Source: DASQPJ01 sp036268355 (GTDB lineage Bacteria > Actinomycetota > Actinomycetes > Sporichthyales > Sporichthyaceae). Taken from it: 64,000 nt of DNA. The notes under the pieces were generated by a model, which did not search any database, was not told the origin of the DNA, and saw only the letters and a program-made list of their open reading frames with translations. The stretch covers positions 1 through 64,000 of the forward strand of contig DATAUG010000117.1 of the NCBI GenBank assembly GCA_036268355.1. The letters are read 5' to 3'. The position numbers were made by a program, and so were the translations under genes. Shown here piece by piece: positions 51,606 to 60,636 of the stretch. The number at the start of each line of letters is the position of its first letter. The stretch's first letter is position 1.

Positions 51606-52148
51606 GTGAGCACCACGCACGGCCAAGGGCAGCTCACTCATGCCGGCCGGGCCGACGGCACCGCGGCCTGGTTCTTCACGTGCTTGGACCTCGGCTCCGG
51701 CGAGGTCAAGCTGGCCGAGGCCCGCGACCGGCTGGGGATCTGGCTCGATCGGATCGGGGTCGGGGGCGAGGAGTTCTGGGAGATCCTGACCGCTGCCGGC
51801 GAGGCTTGTGCGAACGCCTTCGAACACTCCGGAGCGGCCGCGAGCGGCCCGGGCGGGGCCTGGATCGCGGGGTGGCTCACCGCCGGGCAGCTGAATCTGG
51901 TGATCGGCGACCACGGCACCTGGCGGGAGCCGGATCCGCTTCGCAGCCACGGGGACCGGCGTGGACGGGGACGGCTGCTCATGGCACACCTGATGGACAC
52001 GACAGTGATCCGGCCCGGACCGGACGGCACCATGGTCAAGCTGTCCAAACAGCTCGTCTCACTGCCGGCCGCGACGAGTGCCGAACCCGCCCGCCCGGCA
52101 ATGCGCCGGCATGCCGGGCGCCGGGCCGCCCGGGCCACCGCGACCTAG
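51606..52148 (+). CDS. RsbW-like anti-sigma factor/serine kinase (HATPase)
   Basis: 180 residues. The GHKL ATPase fold is visible: EFWEILTAAGEACANAFEHSG (N-box with Glu and Asn), LNLVIGDHGTWREP (G1), GDRRGRGRLLMAHLMDTTVI (G2) and DGTMVKLSKQL. Such kinases bind a sigma factor and phosphorylate STAS antagonists. The C-terminal roughly 30 residues are Ala/Arg-rich. Start GTG at 51606. STAS partners at 50454 and 59741 are the obvious candidates. Confidence 0.85.
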   Translation: MSTTHGQGQLTHAGRADGTAAWFFTCLDLGSGEVKLAEARDRLGIWLDRIGVGGEEFWEILTAAGEACANAFEHSGAAASGPGGAWIAGWLTAGQLNLVIGDHGTWREPDPLRSHGDRRGRGRLLMAHLMDTTVIRPGPDGTMVKLSKQLVSLPAATSAEPARPAMRRHAGRRAARATAT

Positions 52149-52251
52149 CCCGGGTGGGGCCTGTCACCGACGGATCCGATGCCCGATCCGGCCCACCTAC
52201 TCCGGCGGCGTTCCTGGCACGTTGCCGCGCCGTCGTCATAGGTTGCAGCTG

Positions 52252-55200
52252 ATGCAGCAACGGCACGCGCAGCTGAACGGGGCCATCTTGACCGGGACTC
52301 GGACCGACGAACCGACGCACGTGGCGATCCAGCAGGACGTCACCGACCTGCTCCACATCCTCGACTCCCTGTGCAGCGGGCGGTTCTCCGTCCGTCTGGA
52401 ACCACGGGACGGCCCGCTGGCGTCCGTCGTCGACCGGGTGAACCACCTGGCGGCGCTCAACGAGCGACGCACGCGGGAACTGGTCCGGGCCAGTCGGGTC
52501 ATCGGTCGCGAGGGCCGAATGACCGAACGACTCGACGAGGTCGCCGCGGACGGCGACTGGGGCGTGGGCGCCGAGGCGGTCAACTCCCTGATCGACGACC
52601 TGGTCCGACCGACCACCGAGGTCGCCCGGGTCATCGCGGCCGTGGCCGAGGGCGATCTGTCGCAGCACATGGCCATGGAGATCGCCGGGCAGCCGGTCAA
52701 GGGCGAGTTCCTGCGCATCGGCCAGACGGTGAACACCATGGTCGACCAGCTCTCCAGCTTCGCCGACGAGGTCACCCGCGTCGCCCGCGAGGTCGGCACC
52801 GAAGGAAAACTCGGCGGCCAGGCCCAGGTGCGCGGCGTGTCCGGAGTTTGGCGCGACCTGACCGAGTCGGTGAACTCGATGGCGGGCAACCTGACCAGCC
52901 AGGTCCGCAACATCGCCCAGGTCACCACCGCCGTGGCCCAGGGCGACCTGAGCCAGAAGATCACCGTCGACGCCCAGGGCGAGATCCTGGAACTCAAGTC
53001 CACCGTCAACACCATGGTCGACCAGCTGTCCTCGTTCGCCGACGAGGTCACCCGCGTGGCCCGCGAGGTCGGCACCGACGGTCGCCTGGGCGGCCAGGCC
53101 CAGGTGAAGGGCGTGTCCGGTACCTGGCGCGACCTGACCGACTCGGTGAACTCGATGGCGGCCAACCTGACCGACCAGGTCCGCAACATCGCGCAGGTGG
53201 CCACCGCGGTCGCCCGCGGCGACCTGAGCCAGAAGATCACCGTCGATGCCAAGGGTGAGGTCGCCGCCCTCGCCCAGACGCTCAACACGATGGTCGACCA
53301 GCTGTCCTCGTTCGCCGCCGAGGTCACCCGGGTGGCCCGCGAGGTCGGCACCGAAGGAAAACTCGGCGGCCAGGCCGATGTGGCCGGGGTCGCCGGCACC
53401 TGGAAGGACCTCACCGATTCGGTGAACTCCATGGCCGGCAACCTGACCAGCCAGGTCCGCAACATCGCGCTGATCGTCACCGCGGTGGCCCGCGGCGACC
53501 TGTCGCAGAAGATCACCGTCGACGCGGCAGGCGAGGTCGCCGCGCTGGCCGACACGATCAACAGCCTGACCGACACGCTGCGGCTGTTCGCCGAGCAGGT
53601 CACCACAGTGGCCCGCGAGGTGGGTACCGAAGGAAAGCTCGGCGGCCAGGCGGTCGTGCCCGGCGTGGCCGGAACCTGGAAGGACCTCACCGAGAGCGTC
53701 AACGGCATGGCGGCGAACCTGACCGCTCAGGTCCGCAACATCGCCGCGGTCACCACCGCGGTGGCCCAGGGCGACCTCTCGCAGAAGGTGTCGGTGGACG
53801 TCAAGGGCGAGACGTTGGAGCTGAAGTCGACGATCAACACGATGGTCGACCAGCTGTCCTCCTTCGCCGACGAGGTCACCCGGGTGGCCCGCGAGGTCGG
53901 CACCGAGGGCCGGTTGGGTGGCCAGGCGCAGGTGCGGGGCGTGTCCGGAACCTGGCGCGACCTCACCGACAACGTCAACTACATGGCCGCCAACCTCACC
54001 GGCCAGGTCCGCAACATCGCCCAGGTCACCACCGCCGTCGCCAAGGGCGACCTGAGCCAGAAGATCACCGTCGACGCCCAGGGCGAAACCCTCGAGCTGA
54101 AGTCCACCATCAACACCATGGTCGACCAGCTCTCCAGCTTCGCCGACGAGGTCACCCGCGTCGCCCGCGAGGTCGGCACCGAAGGAAAACTCGGCGGCCA
54201 GGCCCAGGTGAAGGGCGTCTCCGGAACCTGGCGCGACCTCACCGACAACGTCAACTACATGGCCGCCAACCTCACCGGCCAGGTCCGCAACATCGCCCAG
54301 GTCACCACCGCCGTGGCCCAGGGCGACCTGAGCCAGAAGATCACCGTCGACGCCCAGGGCGAGATCCTCGAGCTGAAGTCGACCGTCAACACCATGGTCG
54401 ACCAGCTCTCCGCGTTCGCCGCCGAGGTCACCCGCGTGGCCCGCGAGGTCGGCACCGAAGGCCGACTGGGCGGCCAGGCCGAGGTGGCCGGGGTGTCCGG
54501 CACCTGGCGGCACCTCACGGAGAACGTGAACCAGCTGGCCGGAAACCTGACCACGCAGGTCCGGGCCATCGCCGAGGTGTCCACCGCGGTGACCCGCGGC
54601 GACCTGACCCGAAACATCACGGTCGAGGCCTCGGGCGAGGTCGCCGAGCTGAAGGACAACATCAACCAGATGATCGCGAACCTGCGATCCACGACCGACA
54701 TCAACGCCCAGCAGGACTGGCTCAAGTCGAACCTCGCCCGCATCGGCAGCCGACTGCAGGGGCAGCGGGACCTGCGCGAGGTCACCCAGATGATCATGAG
54801 CGAGGTGACCCCGGTCGTCGAGGCCGCGCACGGGGCCTTCTACCTGGTCGAGTACACCGGCGAACTGCGCCACGAGCAGCCCGTGCTGCGCTTCGCCGCC
54901 GGCTACGGCGTTCCGCGGGTGGAGCGGCGGTTCGGCTTCGGCGAGGGCCTGGTCGGCCAGGCCGCGTTCGACAAGCGGTCGATTCGGGTCTCCTCGGTGC
55001 CACCGGACTACCTGCCGGTGCAGGGCGGGCTGGGCCAGGCCCGACCGGCCGAGGTGATCGTGCTGCCGGTGCTATTCGAGGAGCAGGTCCTCGGGGTGAT
55101 CGAGCTGGCCTCGTTCGCCGGCTTCGACGAGGTGCACACCGACTTCCTGATCCAGCTCGTGGAGACCCTCGGTGTCGTGCTCAACACGATCATCGCCAAC

Positions 55201-56559
55201 GTGCGGACCGAGGAACTGCTCTCGCAGTCCCAGCGGCTGACCCAGGAACTTCAGGTGCAGTCCGGTCAGCTGCAACGCACGAACGCCGAGCTGGAGGCCA
55301 ACGCCGAACAGCTCGCGCTGGCCTCGCGCTACAAGTCCGAGTTCCTGGCCAACATGAGCCACGAACTGCGAACCCCGTTGAACAGCCTGCTGATTCTGGC
55401 CAAGTTGCTCGTCGACAACCCCGCCTCGACGCTGACGGCGAAGGAGATCGAGTTCGCGCAGACCATCCACAGCGCCGGCTCGGACCTGCTCGAGCTGATC
55501 AACGACATCCTCGACCTGTCCAAGATCGAGGCCGGGAAGATGGACCTGCACCCGGCCGCGGTGGAGCTGCGGATGTTGGCCTCGTTCGCCGACGCCACCT
55601 TCGGCGCCGTTGCCCGGCAGAAAGGCCTGGAGCTGGTCATCGACGGCGACCTGGCAGGCCTGCCGGACTCCATCATCACCGACGAACTGCGACTGCAGCA
55701 GGTGCTGCGCAACCTGCTGTCCAACGCGATCAAGTTCACCGACAGCGGGAAGGTGCACCTGTCGATCTCGCGGGCCCCGGGCGACGTCGCGCATTCCACG
55801 CCCGCGCTGAACACGGCCGAGTGCGTGCTGGCCCTGCGGGTCACCGACACCGGCATCGGCGTCCCGCCGGACAAGCTGAAGTTGATCTTCGAAGCGTTCC
55901 AGCAGGGCGACGGGACGACCAGCCGTAAGTACGGCGGCACGGGCCTGGGACTGACGATCTCCCGCGACATCGCCCGCCTGCTCGGTGGCGCCATCGACGT
56001 GACCAGCGAAGTGGGCGTCGGCAGTACGTTCACGCTCTACCTGCCCGCGACCTTCCCGTTCGAGTCCGCGGACCGGCTCATCATCGCCCCGCCGGCGGTG
56101 TCCGCCCTGCCGCAGGTGCCGATGCTCACCCGGTCGATGGGGATGATCGGGCTGGACGGCGTCGACCCGCTCGACGGGGCCCGGGTCCTGGTCATCGACG
56201 ACGACGTCCGCAACGTGTTCGCCCTGGCCAGTGCTCTGGAACGGCACGGGATGACCGTGCTCTACGCGGACAACGGCCGGGACGGGATCGAGGTGCTGCA
56301 CCGCGAGGGCGTCGACCTGGTGCTGATGGACGTGATGATGCCGGAGCTGGACGGGAACGAGACGACGACCAAGATCCGTCAGTCGGTGGACCACCAACAG
56401 CTTCCGATCGTGTTCCTCACCGCGAAGGCGATGCCCGGCGACCGCGAGAAGAGCCTCTTGGCCGGGGCCAGCGACTACATCACCAAACCTGTCGACCTGG
56501 ATCACCTGCTGGCGGTCATGCGCTCCTGGCTGGCCGCCCGCCCCCAGGGTGTGGCGTGA
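52252..56559 (+). CDS. Hybrid histidine kinase with seven tandem poly-HAMP modules
   Basis: 1435 residues. An N-terminal HAMP-like region is followed by seven modules of about 92 residues (about 160-815), each with VNTMVDQLSSFADEVTRVAREVGTEG-like and GVSGTWRDLTD(S/N)VN-like signatures. Then a GAF domain (about 850-985), HisKA with His1037 (ANMSHELRTPL), a HATPase (TDTGIGVPPDKL, GTGLGLTISRDI) and a receiver with Asp1360 (LVLMDVMMPELDG). No membrane segment, so a cytosolic sensor, as in fungal group III (Nik1/Os-1) kinases and their bacterial relatives. Start ATG at 52252. Two modules five repeats apart share identical DNA stretches. Confidence 0.93.
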   Translation: MQQRHAQLNGAILTGTRTDEPTHVAIQQDVTDLLHILDSLCSGRFSVRLEPRDGPLASVVDRVNHLAALNERRTRELVRASRVIGREGRMTERLDEVAADGDWGVGAEAVNSLIDDLVRPTTEVARVIAAVAEGDLSQHMAMEIAGQPVKGEFLRIGQTVNTMVDQLSSFADEVTRVAREVGTEGKLGGQAQVRGVSGVWRDLTESVNSMAGNLTSQVRNIAQVTTAVAQGDLSQKITVDAQGEILELKSTVNTMVDQLSSFADEVTRVAREVGTDGRLGGQAQVKGVSGTWRDLTDSVNSMAANLTDQVRNIAQVATAVARGDLSQKITVDAKGEVAALAQTLNTMVDQLSSFAAEVTRVAREVGTEGKLGGQADVAGVAGTWKDLTDSVNSMAGNLTSQVRNIALIVTAVARGDLSQKITVDAAGEVAALADTINSLTDTLRLFAEQVTTVAREVGTEGKLGGQAVVPGVAGTWKDLTESVNGMAANLTAQVRNIAAVTTAVAQGDLSQKVSVDVKGETLELKSTINTMVDQLSSFADEVTRVAREVGTEGRLGGQAQVRGVSGTWRDLTDNVNYMAANLTGQVRNIAQVTTAVAKGDLSQKITVDAQGETLELKSTINTMVDQLSSFADEVTRVAREVGTEGKLGGQAQVKGVSGTWRDLTDNVNYMAANLTGQVRNIAQVTTAVAQGDLSQKITVDAQGEILELKSTVNTMVDQLSAFAAEVTRVAREVGTEGRLGGQAEVAGVSGTWRHLTENVNQLAGNLTTQVRAIAEVSTAVTRGDLTRNITVEASGEVAELKDNINQMIANLRSTTDINAQQDWLKSNLARIGSRLQGQRDLREVTQMIMSEVTPVVEAAHGAFYLVEYTGELRHEQPVLRFAAGYGVPRVERRFGFGEGLVGQAAFDKRSIRVSSVPPDYLPVQGGLGQARPAEVIVLPVLFEEQVLGVIELASFAGFDEVHTDFLIQLVETLGVVLNTIIANVRTEELLSQSQRLTQELQVQSGQLQRTNAELEANAEQLALASRYKSEFLANMSHELRTPLNSLLILAKLLVDNPASTLTAKEIEFAQTIHSAGSDLLELINDILDLSKIEAGKMDLHPAAVELRMLASFADATFGAVARQKGLELVIDGDLAGLPDSIITDELRLQQVLRNLLSNAIKFTDSGKVHLSISRAPGDVAHSTPALNTAECVLALRVTDTGIGVPPDKLKLIFEAFQQGDGTTSRKYGGTGLGLTISRDIARLLGGAIDVTSEVGVGSTFTLYLPATFPFESADRLIIAPPAVSALPQVPMLTRSMGMIGLDGVDPLDGARVLVIDDDVRNVFALASALERHGMTVLYADNGRDGIEVLHREGVDLVLMDVMMPELDGNETTTKIRQSVDHQQLPIVFLTAKAMPGDREKSLLAGASDYITKPVDLDHLLAVMRSWLAARPQGVA

Positions 56560-56599
56560 CCGGGCCGGGCCGCCGAGCGCCGGGGATGGGGGGCGGGTG

Positions 56600-57226
56600 A
56601 TGAGCATGTTCGCCTCCCAGCCGTCGTCGACGATCCTGATGGTCGACGACCGACCGGAGAACCTGCTGGCGTTGGAGGCCATCCTCGCCGGGTTGGGCCA
56701 CGAACTGGTCCGGGCGGGCTCGGGCGCCGAGGCCCTGAAATACCTGCTGACCAAGGAAGTTGCGCTGATCCTGCTCGACGTCCAGATGCCCGGCATGGAC
56801 GGCTACGAGACCGCCGCGCAGATCAAGGCCCGCGACCGGACCCGACACATCCCGATCGTCTTCCTCACCGCGATCGACGGGGAACCGAACCAGGCCTTCC
56901 GCGGCTACGCGGCCGGTGCGGTCGACTACCTGTGCAAGCCGTTCGACCCGTGGGTGCTGCGCGCCAAGGTTTCGGTGTTCATCGAACTCGGTGAGCGGCG
57001 CCGCGAGTTGGCCGCCTACGCCGACCAGGTCAGGGCTGCCCGGGCGCTGGTCGAGAACCCCGAGCTCACCGCGCTGCGGGCGGCCGCCCGGGAATCGGCC
57101 CGGCACGCCGAGGCACTGGCCGAGACGGCCGGTGTGCCCGCCGAGTTGCAACAAGCCACGAAGCAGACCCGGCACGCCGTCGAGCAACTGCTCGACGCAC
57201 TGCCCAACGGACGGACGCCGGCGTGA
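56600..57226 (+). CDS. Response regulator with C-terminal coiled coil
   Basis: 208 residues. Receiver domain with acidic pair (ILMVDDRPEN), phosphoacceptor Asp60 (ILLDVQMPGMDGYE), Thr (VFLTAIDG) and Lys (DYLCKPFDP). The output part is only helical (ELGERRRELAAYADQVRAARALVENPELTALR), no DNA-binding or enzymatic domain. Likely accepts phosphate from the hybrid kinase upstream (41 bases) and passes it on by protein contact. ATG at 56600, or GTG at 56597. Confidence 0.9.
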   Translation: MSMFASQPSSTILMVDDRPENLLALEAILAGLGHELVRAGSGAEALKYLLTKEVALILLDVQMPGMDGYETAAQIKARDRTRHIPIVFLTAIDGEPNQAFRGYAAGAVDYLCKPFDPWVLRAKVSVFIELGERRRELAAYADQVRAARALVENPELTALRAAARESARHAEALAETAGVPAELQQATKQTRHAVEQLLDALPNGRTPA

Positions 57227-57345
57227 ACGAGCACCGCGAGCGACTGCGACGAGCAACTGCGAGCGACTGCGACGAGCGAGGAACGAGCGAGGAGCACAAG
57301 CGAGCAACAAGCACCGCCGAGCGAGGAGCACAAGCGAGCATCAGA

Positions 57346-57400
57346 CACAGCGAGCGAACAAATGTCACGGTGCATGCCATGTTCGGCGTGCACCGTAAGA
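57346..57400 (+). repeat. Leader element, copy B
   Basis: Lies just before the GTG of the SpoIIE-type phosphatase gene. Core ACGGTGCATGCC (57367-57378) pairs with GGCGTGCACCGT (57385-57396) as a 12-bp hairpin around six bases, followed by AAGACG. Homologous to 59665-59738 and, inverted, to 44101-44174. Confidence 0.8.
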
Positions 57401-57413
57401 CGAAGGCGAGCCG

Positions 57414-59543
57414 GTGAGCGTCACCGCGCTGAACACCGAGTTGGCGCCCGCGGAGTTGTCCCCGCGGCGGGCGCGGGCGCTGATGCGGGAGGCGCTGACG
57501 GACACCACGTCCGAACACCTGATGGACGACGCCCTGCTGCTGGTCAGCGAGCTGGTCACCAACGCCGTGGTGCACGCGGGAACCGAAATCGCGTTGCAGG
57601 CGGCGATCGGCGACGGCGGGATGACCGTCGAGGTGACCGATCGGGGAACCGGCCGACTGGCGCCCGGCCAGGCCGGCGAAACCGCCGGCGGCGGCCGGGG
57701 GCTGATGCTGGTCGACACGTTGGCCACCGAGTGGGGCACCCGTTACGGCCGGGCAAGCAAGACGGTCTGGTTCCGATTGGGCGAGGCGACGGCCGACCCC
57801 GCGCCGCCTCAGGTCCTGGCCACCGGGCTGGGTCCGCAGTCCCCGGCGGGGTTCGCGGGCCCGCGCCGGGACATTGCCTTCCTGCTCGGGCCGGCCGATC
57901 TGGAGCAACGCTGGAGTCCGCAACTGGTGGTGGAGGAACTGCTCCGGCGCACCGTGGAGGGCCTGGACCGGCAGTCGGGTTGGGTGTTGGCCGGCGATGT
58001 GACCGACAGCTTCGGCGGGGTCGGCTGGACGATCCGGGCTGCCTACGACAGCCGGCCGGCGCCGGATCCCGAGGCCGTCCGGCGCGGTGCGGTCCCGGCC
58101 GACATCGGGGTGCGCGAACCGTTCCTCGGCACGGACGGCGAGCCGGCCGGCGCGTTGCTGCTCACCGGGCCGCCGGCCGGGTTCGACGACGCCTCGCTGG
58201 CCCGGCTTGCGGCACAGCGAATCGGGGCGGTGCTGCGCGACGACCGCGCCCGGTCCGCGGCCGAGCGCTCCCGCGGGTCGCTGGCGCTGCTCGTGGAGGC
58301 CGCCGAGTTGCTGGCCGGCGTACTGGACGTCCGGTTGGCCGCGACGCTGGCCGCGCGGCTGGCCACCCCCCGCCTGGCCCGTTGGTCGGCGGTGTGGACA
58401 ACTTTCGGGTCCGCGCCGGAACTGCAGGCGGTGGCGCACTGCGACGAGGAGGCCGTCAGCGGGCTGCGCGACCTGCTGGAGGCCGAACCGCTCGCCGCCG
58501 CCGTCGACGAGGCCGTGCAGCGGTCCGGTCGGCGCCGGTACGCCGAGATCTCCGGCGGCGGCGTGGTTCCGTTCGGCGACGCCGAGTTGGGCGAGCTGGG
58601 CGATGGCTGGCTGGTCGAGCTGCGCAGCCGCGGCCGCGTCATCGGCCTGGTGGCGGTTGGCGACCTGCCGGCGCACCCCCCGCCCGATGCCGCGCTGCTG
58701 AGCAACTTCGCTCGCATCGTCGCGCTGGCGGTGGACAACGCGCAGCTCTACAACGAACGCGCCGAGATCGCGAACACCCTGCAGGCCGCACTGCTGCCGC
58801 AGGAGTTGCCCGCCGCCGCGGAGGTGCAGTTCGGTGCCCGGTTCGCCGCAGGTGGGCAGGGACTGGAGGTGGGCGGGGACTTCTACGACGTGTTCGAGGT
58901 CGGCGAGGGCGCCTGGGGCGTGGCGGTCGGCGACGTGTGCGGCAAGGGGGCCGGACCGGCCTCGATCACCGGCGTCGCCCGCGAGGTGCTGCGCATCATG
59001 CTGCGCGACGGCATCTGCCCGGCCGGCGCCGTGACGCGACTCCATCGCGCGCTGCTCGGCATGGGTGAACGACGGAAGGTGTGCACGGTCGCCCTGGGCC
59101 TGGTCAGCCCGGACGCCACCGGCCTGAGTGTGTGCATGTGTCTGGCCGGGCATCCGCCGCCGTTGATCCTGCGGGCCGACGGCACAACCGCGATGCTCGG
59201 CTACGGCGGAACGGTGCTCGGCGCGACCAGCTGGGTGGTCCCGCCCGAGGAGAAGATCCACCTGGACCCGGGCGACGCCTTGGTCCTGTACACCGACGGC
59301 GTCACCGAGCGCCTCGGGCCCTCCGGCCAATTCGGGGAGGCCGGCCTGGCCGCGGCGTTGCGCGCCGCCGGCGGCGGCAGCGCCGAGGACCTGGCCGAGG
59401 CCGTCCATGCGGCGATTCGCTCCCACGGCACCGGGTGGGGCGCCGACGACTCGGCCGTGCTGGTGGTGCGAGCGACTGCGACGAACGAGGAACGAACACC
59501 GCGGGCCGCCCCGCAAGCCGCAATCGGCGTCCGGGGCGAATGA
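57414..59543 (+). CDS. Fused RsbW-like kinase, GAF and SpoIIE/PP2C-type serine phosphatase
   Basis: 709 residues. N-terminal GHKL kinase (about 20-125: LLLVSELVTNAVVHAG, EVTDRGTGR, GGGRGLMLVDTLATEWG), then two GAF-like regions (about 170-300 and 300-455), then the PP2C domain with metal-binding EVGGDFYDVFEVGEGAWGVAVGDVCGKG (about 480-510), LAGHPPPLI and GADDSAVLVVRA. It carries both activities of a partner-switching cycle: phosphorylation and dephosphorylation of a STAS protein. Start GTG at 57414. Its 3' end includes the short GCGAGCGACTGCGACGA repeat also present upstream of the gene. Confidence 0.93.
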   Translation: MSVTALNTELAPAELSPRRARALMREALTDTTSEHLMDDALLLVSELVTNAVVHAGTEIALQAAIGDGGMTVEVTDRGTGRLAPGQAGETAGGGRGLMLVDTLATEWGTRYGRASKTVWFRLGEATADPAPPQVLATGLGPQSPAGFAGPRRDIAFLLGPADLEQRWSPQLVVEELLRRTVEGLDRQSGWVLAGDVTDSFGGVGWTIRAAYDSRPAPDPEAVRRGAVPADIGVREPFLGTDGEPAGALLLTGPPAGFDDASLARLAAQRIGAVLRDDRARSAAERSRGSLALLVEAAELLAGVLDVRLAATLAARLATPRLARWSAVWTTFGSAPELQAVAHCDEEAVSGLRDLLEAEPLAAAVDEAVQRSGRRRYAEISGGGVVPFGDAELGELGDGWLVELRSRGRVIGLVAVGDLPAHPPPDAALLSNFARIVALAVDNAQLYNERAEIANTLQAALLPQELPAAAEVQFGARFAAGGQGLEVGGDFYDVFEVGEGAWGVAVGDVCGKGAGPASITGVAREVLRIMLRDGICPAGAVTRLHRALLGMGERRKVCTVALGLVSPDATGLSVCMCLAGHPPPLILRADGTTAMLGYGGTVLGATSWVVPPEEKIHLDPGDALVLYTDGVTERLGPSGQFGEAGLAAALRAAGGGSAEDLAEAVHAAIRSHGTGWGADDSAVLVVRATATNEERTPRAAPQAAIGVRGE

Positions 59544-59664
59544 CTGCGGCGTTCGGCGGTCCGGCGAAACGGTGGCCCCGGGTGCACAGCACCTGGGGGC
59601 ACGGGCGAGGATGGACGACTTGACGCTCCATCCGCGACGACCGGCGAGGTAACGGGTCATCCCA

Positions 59665-59738
59665 TGAGCGAGCGCAGCGAGCGAATCGATGTCACCGTGC
59701 ACGCCACATTCGGCAGGCACGGTCAGACGATGATGCAC
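59665..59738 (+). repeat. Leader element, copy A
   Basis: Directly before the STAS gene at 59741. ACCGTGC (59694-59700) pairs with GCACGGT (59717-59723), then GCC with GGC around ACATTC. Relative to copy B one stem pair is C-G instead of G-C, a compensatory change. Confidence 0.8.
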
Positions 59739-59740
59739 CG

Positions 59741-60115
59741 GTGAGCAACGACGCCCCGGCCGACCCCGCAGCCGCACGCGCGCTCACCCCGCGGCCGCCA
59801 TCCGGCACCACCGGACGACCGACTCGACCGGCCGGGATCGGTCACGGACCGGACGGGGAGATCTTGGTCGTCGGTCCGGTCGACCTGAGCACCTCGCGCG
59901 CCTTGCGAACTGCTCTGGAGGAGGCGGCCGCGCAGGGCGGCGAGGTTCTGGTCGACCTGCGCGAGGTGCAACTGCTGCAGAGCCCGGGGGTCGCCGCACT
60001 GTTCGACGCCGCCGAGTACGGCCTGCGCCTACGCGTGCGAAGCGGTTCGGCCGTCGCGTCGGTGATCCGCATCTGCGGCCTGGACCGCGTGGCGGCGGTC
60101 GAACAGCACCCCTGA
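59741..60115 (+). CDS. STAS-domain anti-sigma factor antagonist
   Basis: 124 residues. After a Pro/Ala-rich N-terminus (1-35) comes the STAS core GEILVVGPVDLSTSRALRTALEEAAAQGGEVLVDLREVQLLQSPGVAALFDAAE; the Ser of LLQSPG takes the phosphosite position (usually DSxG, here QSPG). The C-terminal half closely resembles that of the 50454 protein (SGSAVASVIRICGLDRVAAV). Start GTG at 59741. Last gene of the block and likely substrate of the upstream phosphatase/kinase. Confidence 0.87.
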   Translation: MSNDAPADPAAARALTPRPPSGTTGRPTRPAGIGHGPDGEILVVGPVDLSTSRALRTALEEAAAQGGEVLVDLREVQLLQSPGVAALFDAAEYGLRLRVRSGSAVASVIRICGLDRVAAVEQHP

Positions 60116-60636
60116 GCATCCCGCTGCATCGGCGTCCGCCCCAATGGGTTGCCGTTCGTCGGTGGTTGCTCGGCTGACGACCTTGTCACACGGTCAGCCG
60201 CTGCCGACGTATGCGTGGCTCACCAATGAGCATTCCTGCGTCGGCCGGCGGCCTCAGGAGATCCGGGCGGCGATCCCGAAGGCGCAGGCAACCAGCACCG
60301 GCATCAGGACATCGACCAACATTTCCGGTTCCAACCTCCAGCGGGACGGCCCGCCCCAAGGGATGTCATCCCTTGGGGTTCCAGGACGACGTTCGTCCGC
60401 CGGCACCTGCCCGGGGCCTGGGGCGCGAAACCCCCAGGCACCGGCCTTGACGAGGTCCTGACCGGCCCGAAACGCACGCCATGACAACCGCTGCCGGAGC
60501 CGCCTGAGGATTTGTCCGGCTTCTTGCCGGACACGCCGACCGCGGGAGTTGGAATATGCCGTTTCCTCACGTTCTGGAGTGTTTTGTGGGTCCTGCCACC
60601 GAGCGCCGCAGGTGGCCGGAATCGAAGGAGGATCGG
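60116..60636. other. Intergenic region with terminators
   Basis: About 520 bases. It contains CGGCTGAC/GTCAGCCG at 60171-60200 (14-nt gap), a strong hairpin at 60354-60378 and TGTCCGGC-TTCTT-GCCGGACA at 60513-60533. A minus-strand frame with a hydrophobic end (MLVDVLMPVLVACAFGIAA) lies at 60254-60330 but has no further support. Confidence 0.55.
60354..60378 (+). terminator. Hairpin after the STAS gene
   Basis: CCCCAAGGGAT and ATCCCTTGGGG form a perfect 11-bp stem with a 3-nt loop, about 240 bases past the STAS stop. Confidence 0.6.

Noticed and set aside
52036..54873. 945-codon minus-strand frame opposite the HAMP modules
   Set aside because: Its repeats simply mirror the HAMP modules; Gly/Asp/Val/His composition without a family.
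57223..57417. 64-codon frame spanning the GCGAGCG repeats before the phosphatase gene
   Set aside because: It consists of repeat-encoded Arg/Glu/Ala and covers the leader element; more likely non-coding.
60171..60200. Possible extra copy of the CTGACG palindrome
   Set aside because: The half sites CGGCTGAC and GTCAGCCG are 14 bases apart rather than three, so it does not fit the family spacing.
60254..60487. 77-codon minus-strand frame with a hydrophobic C-terminus
   Set aside because: A strong hairpin at 60354-60378 lies inside it and no start signal supports it.
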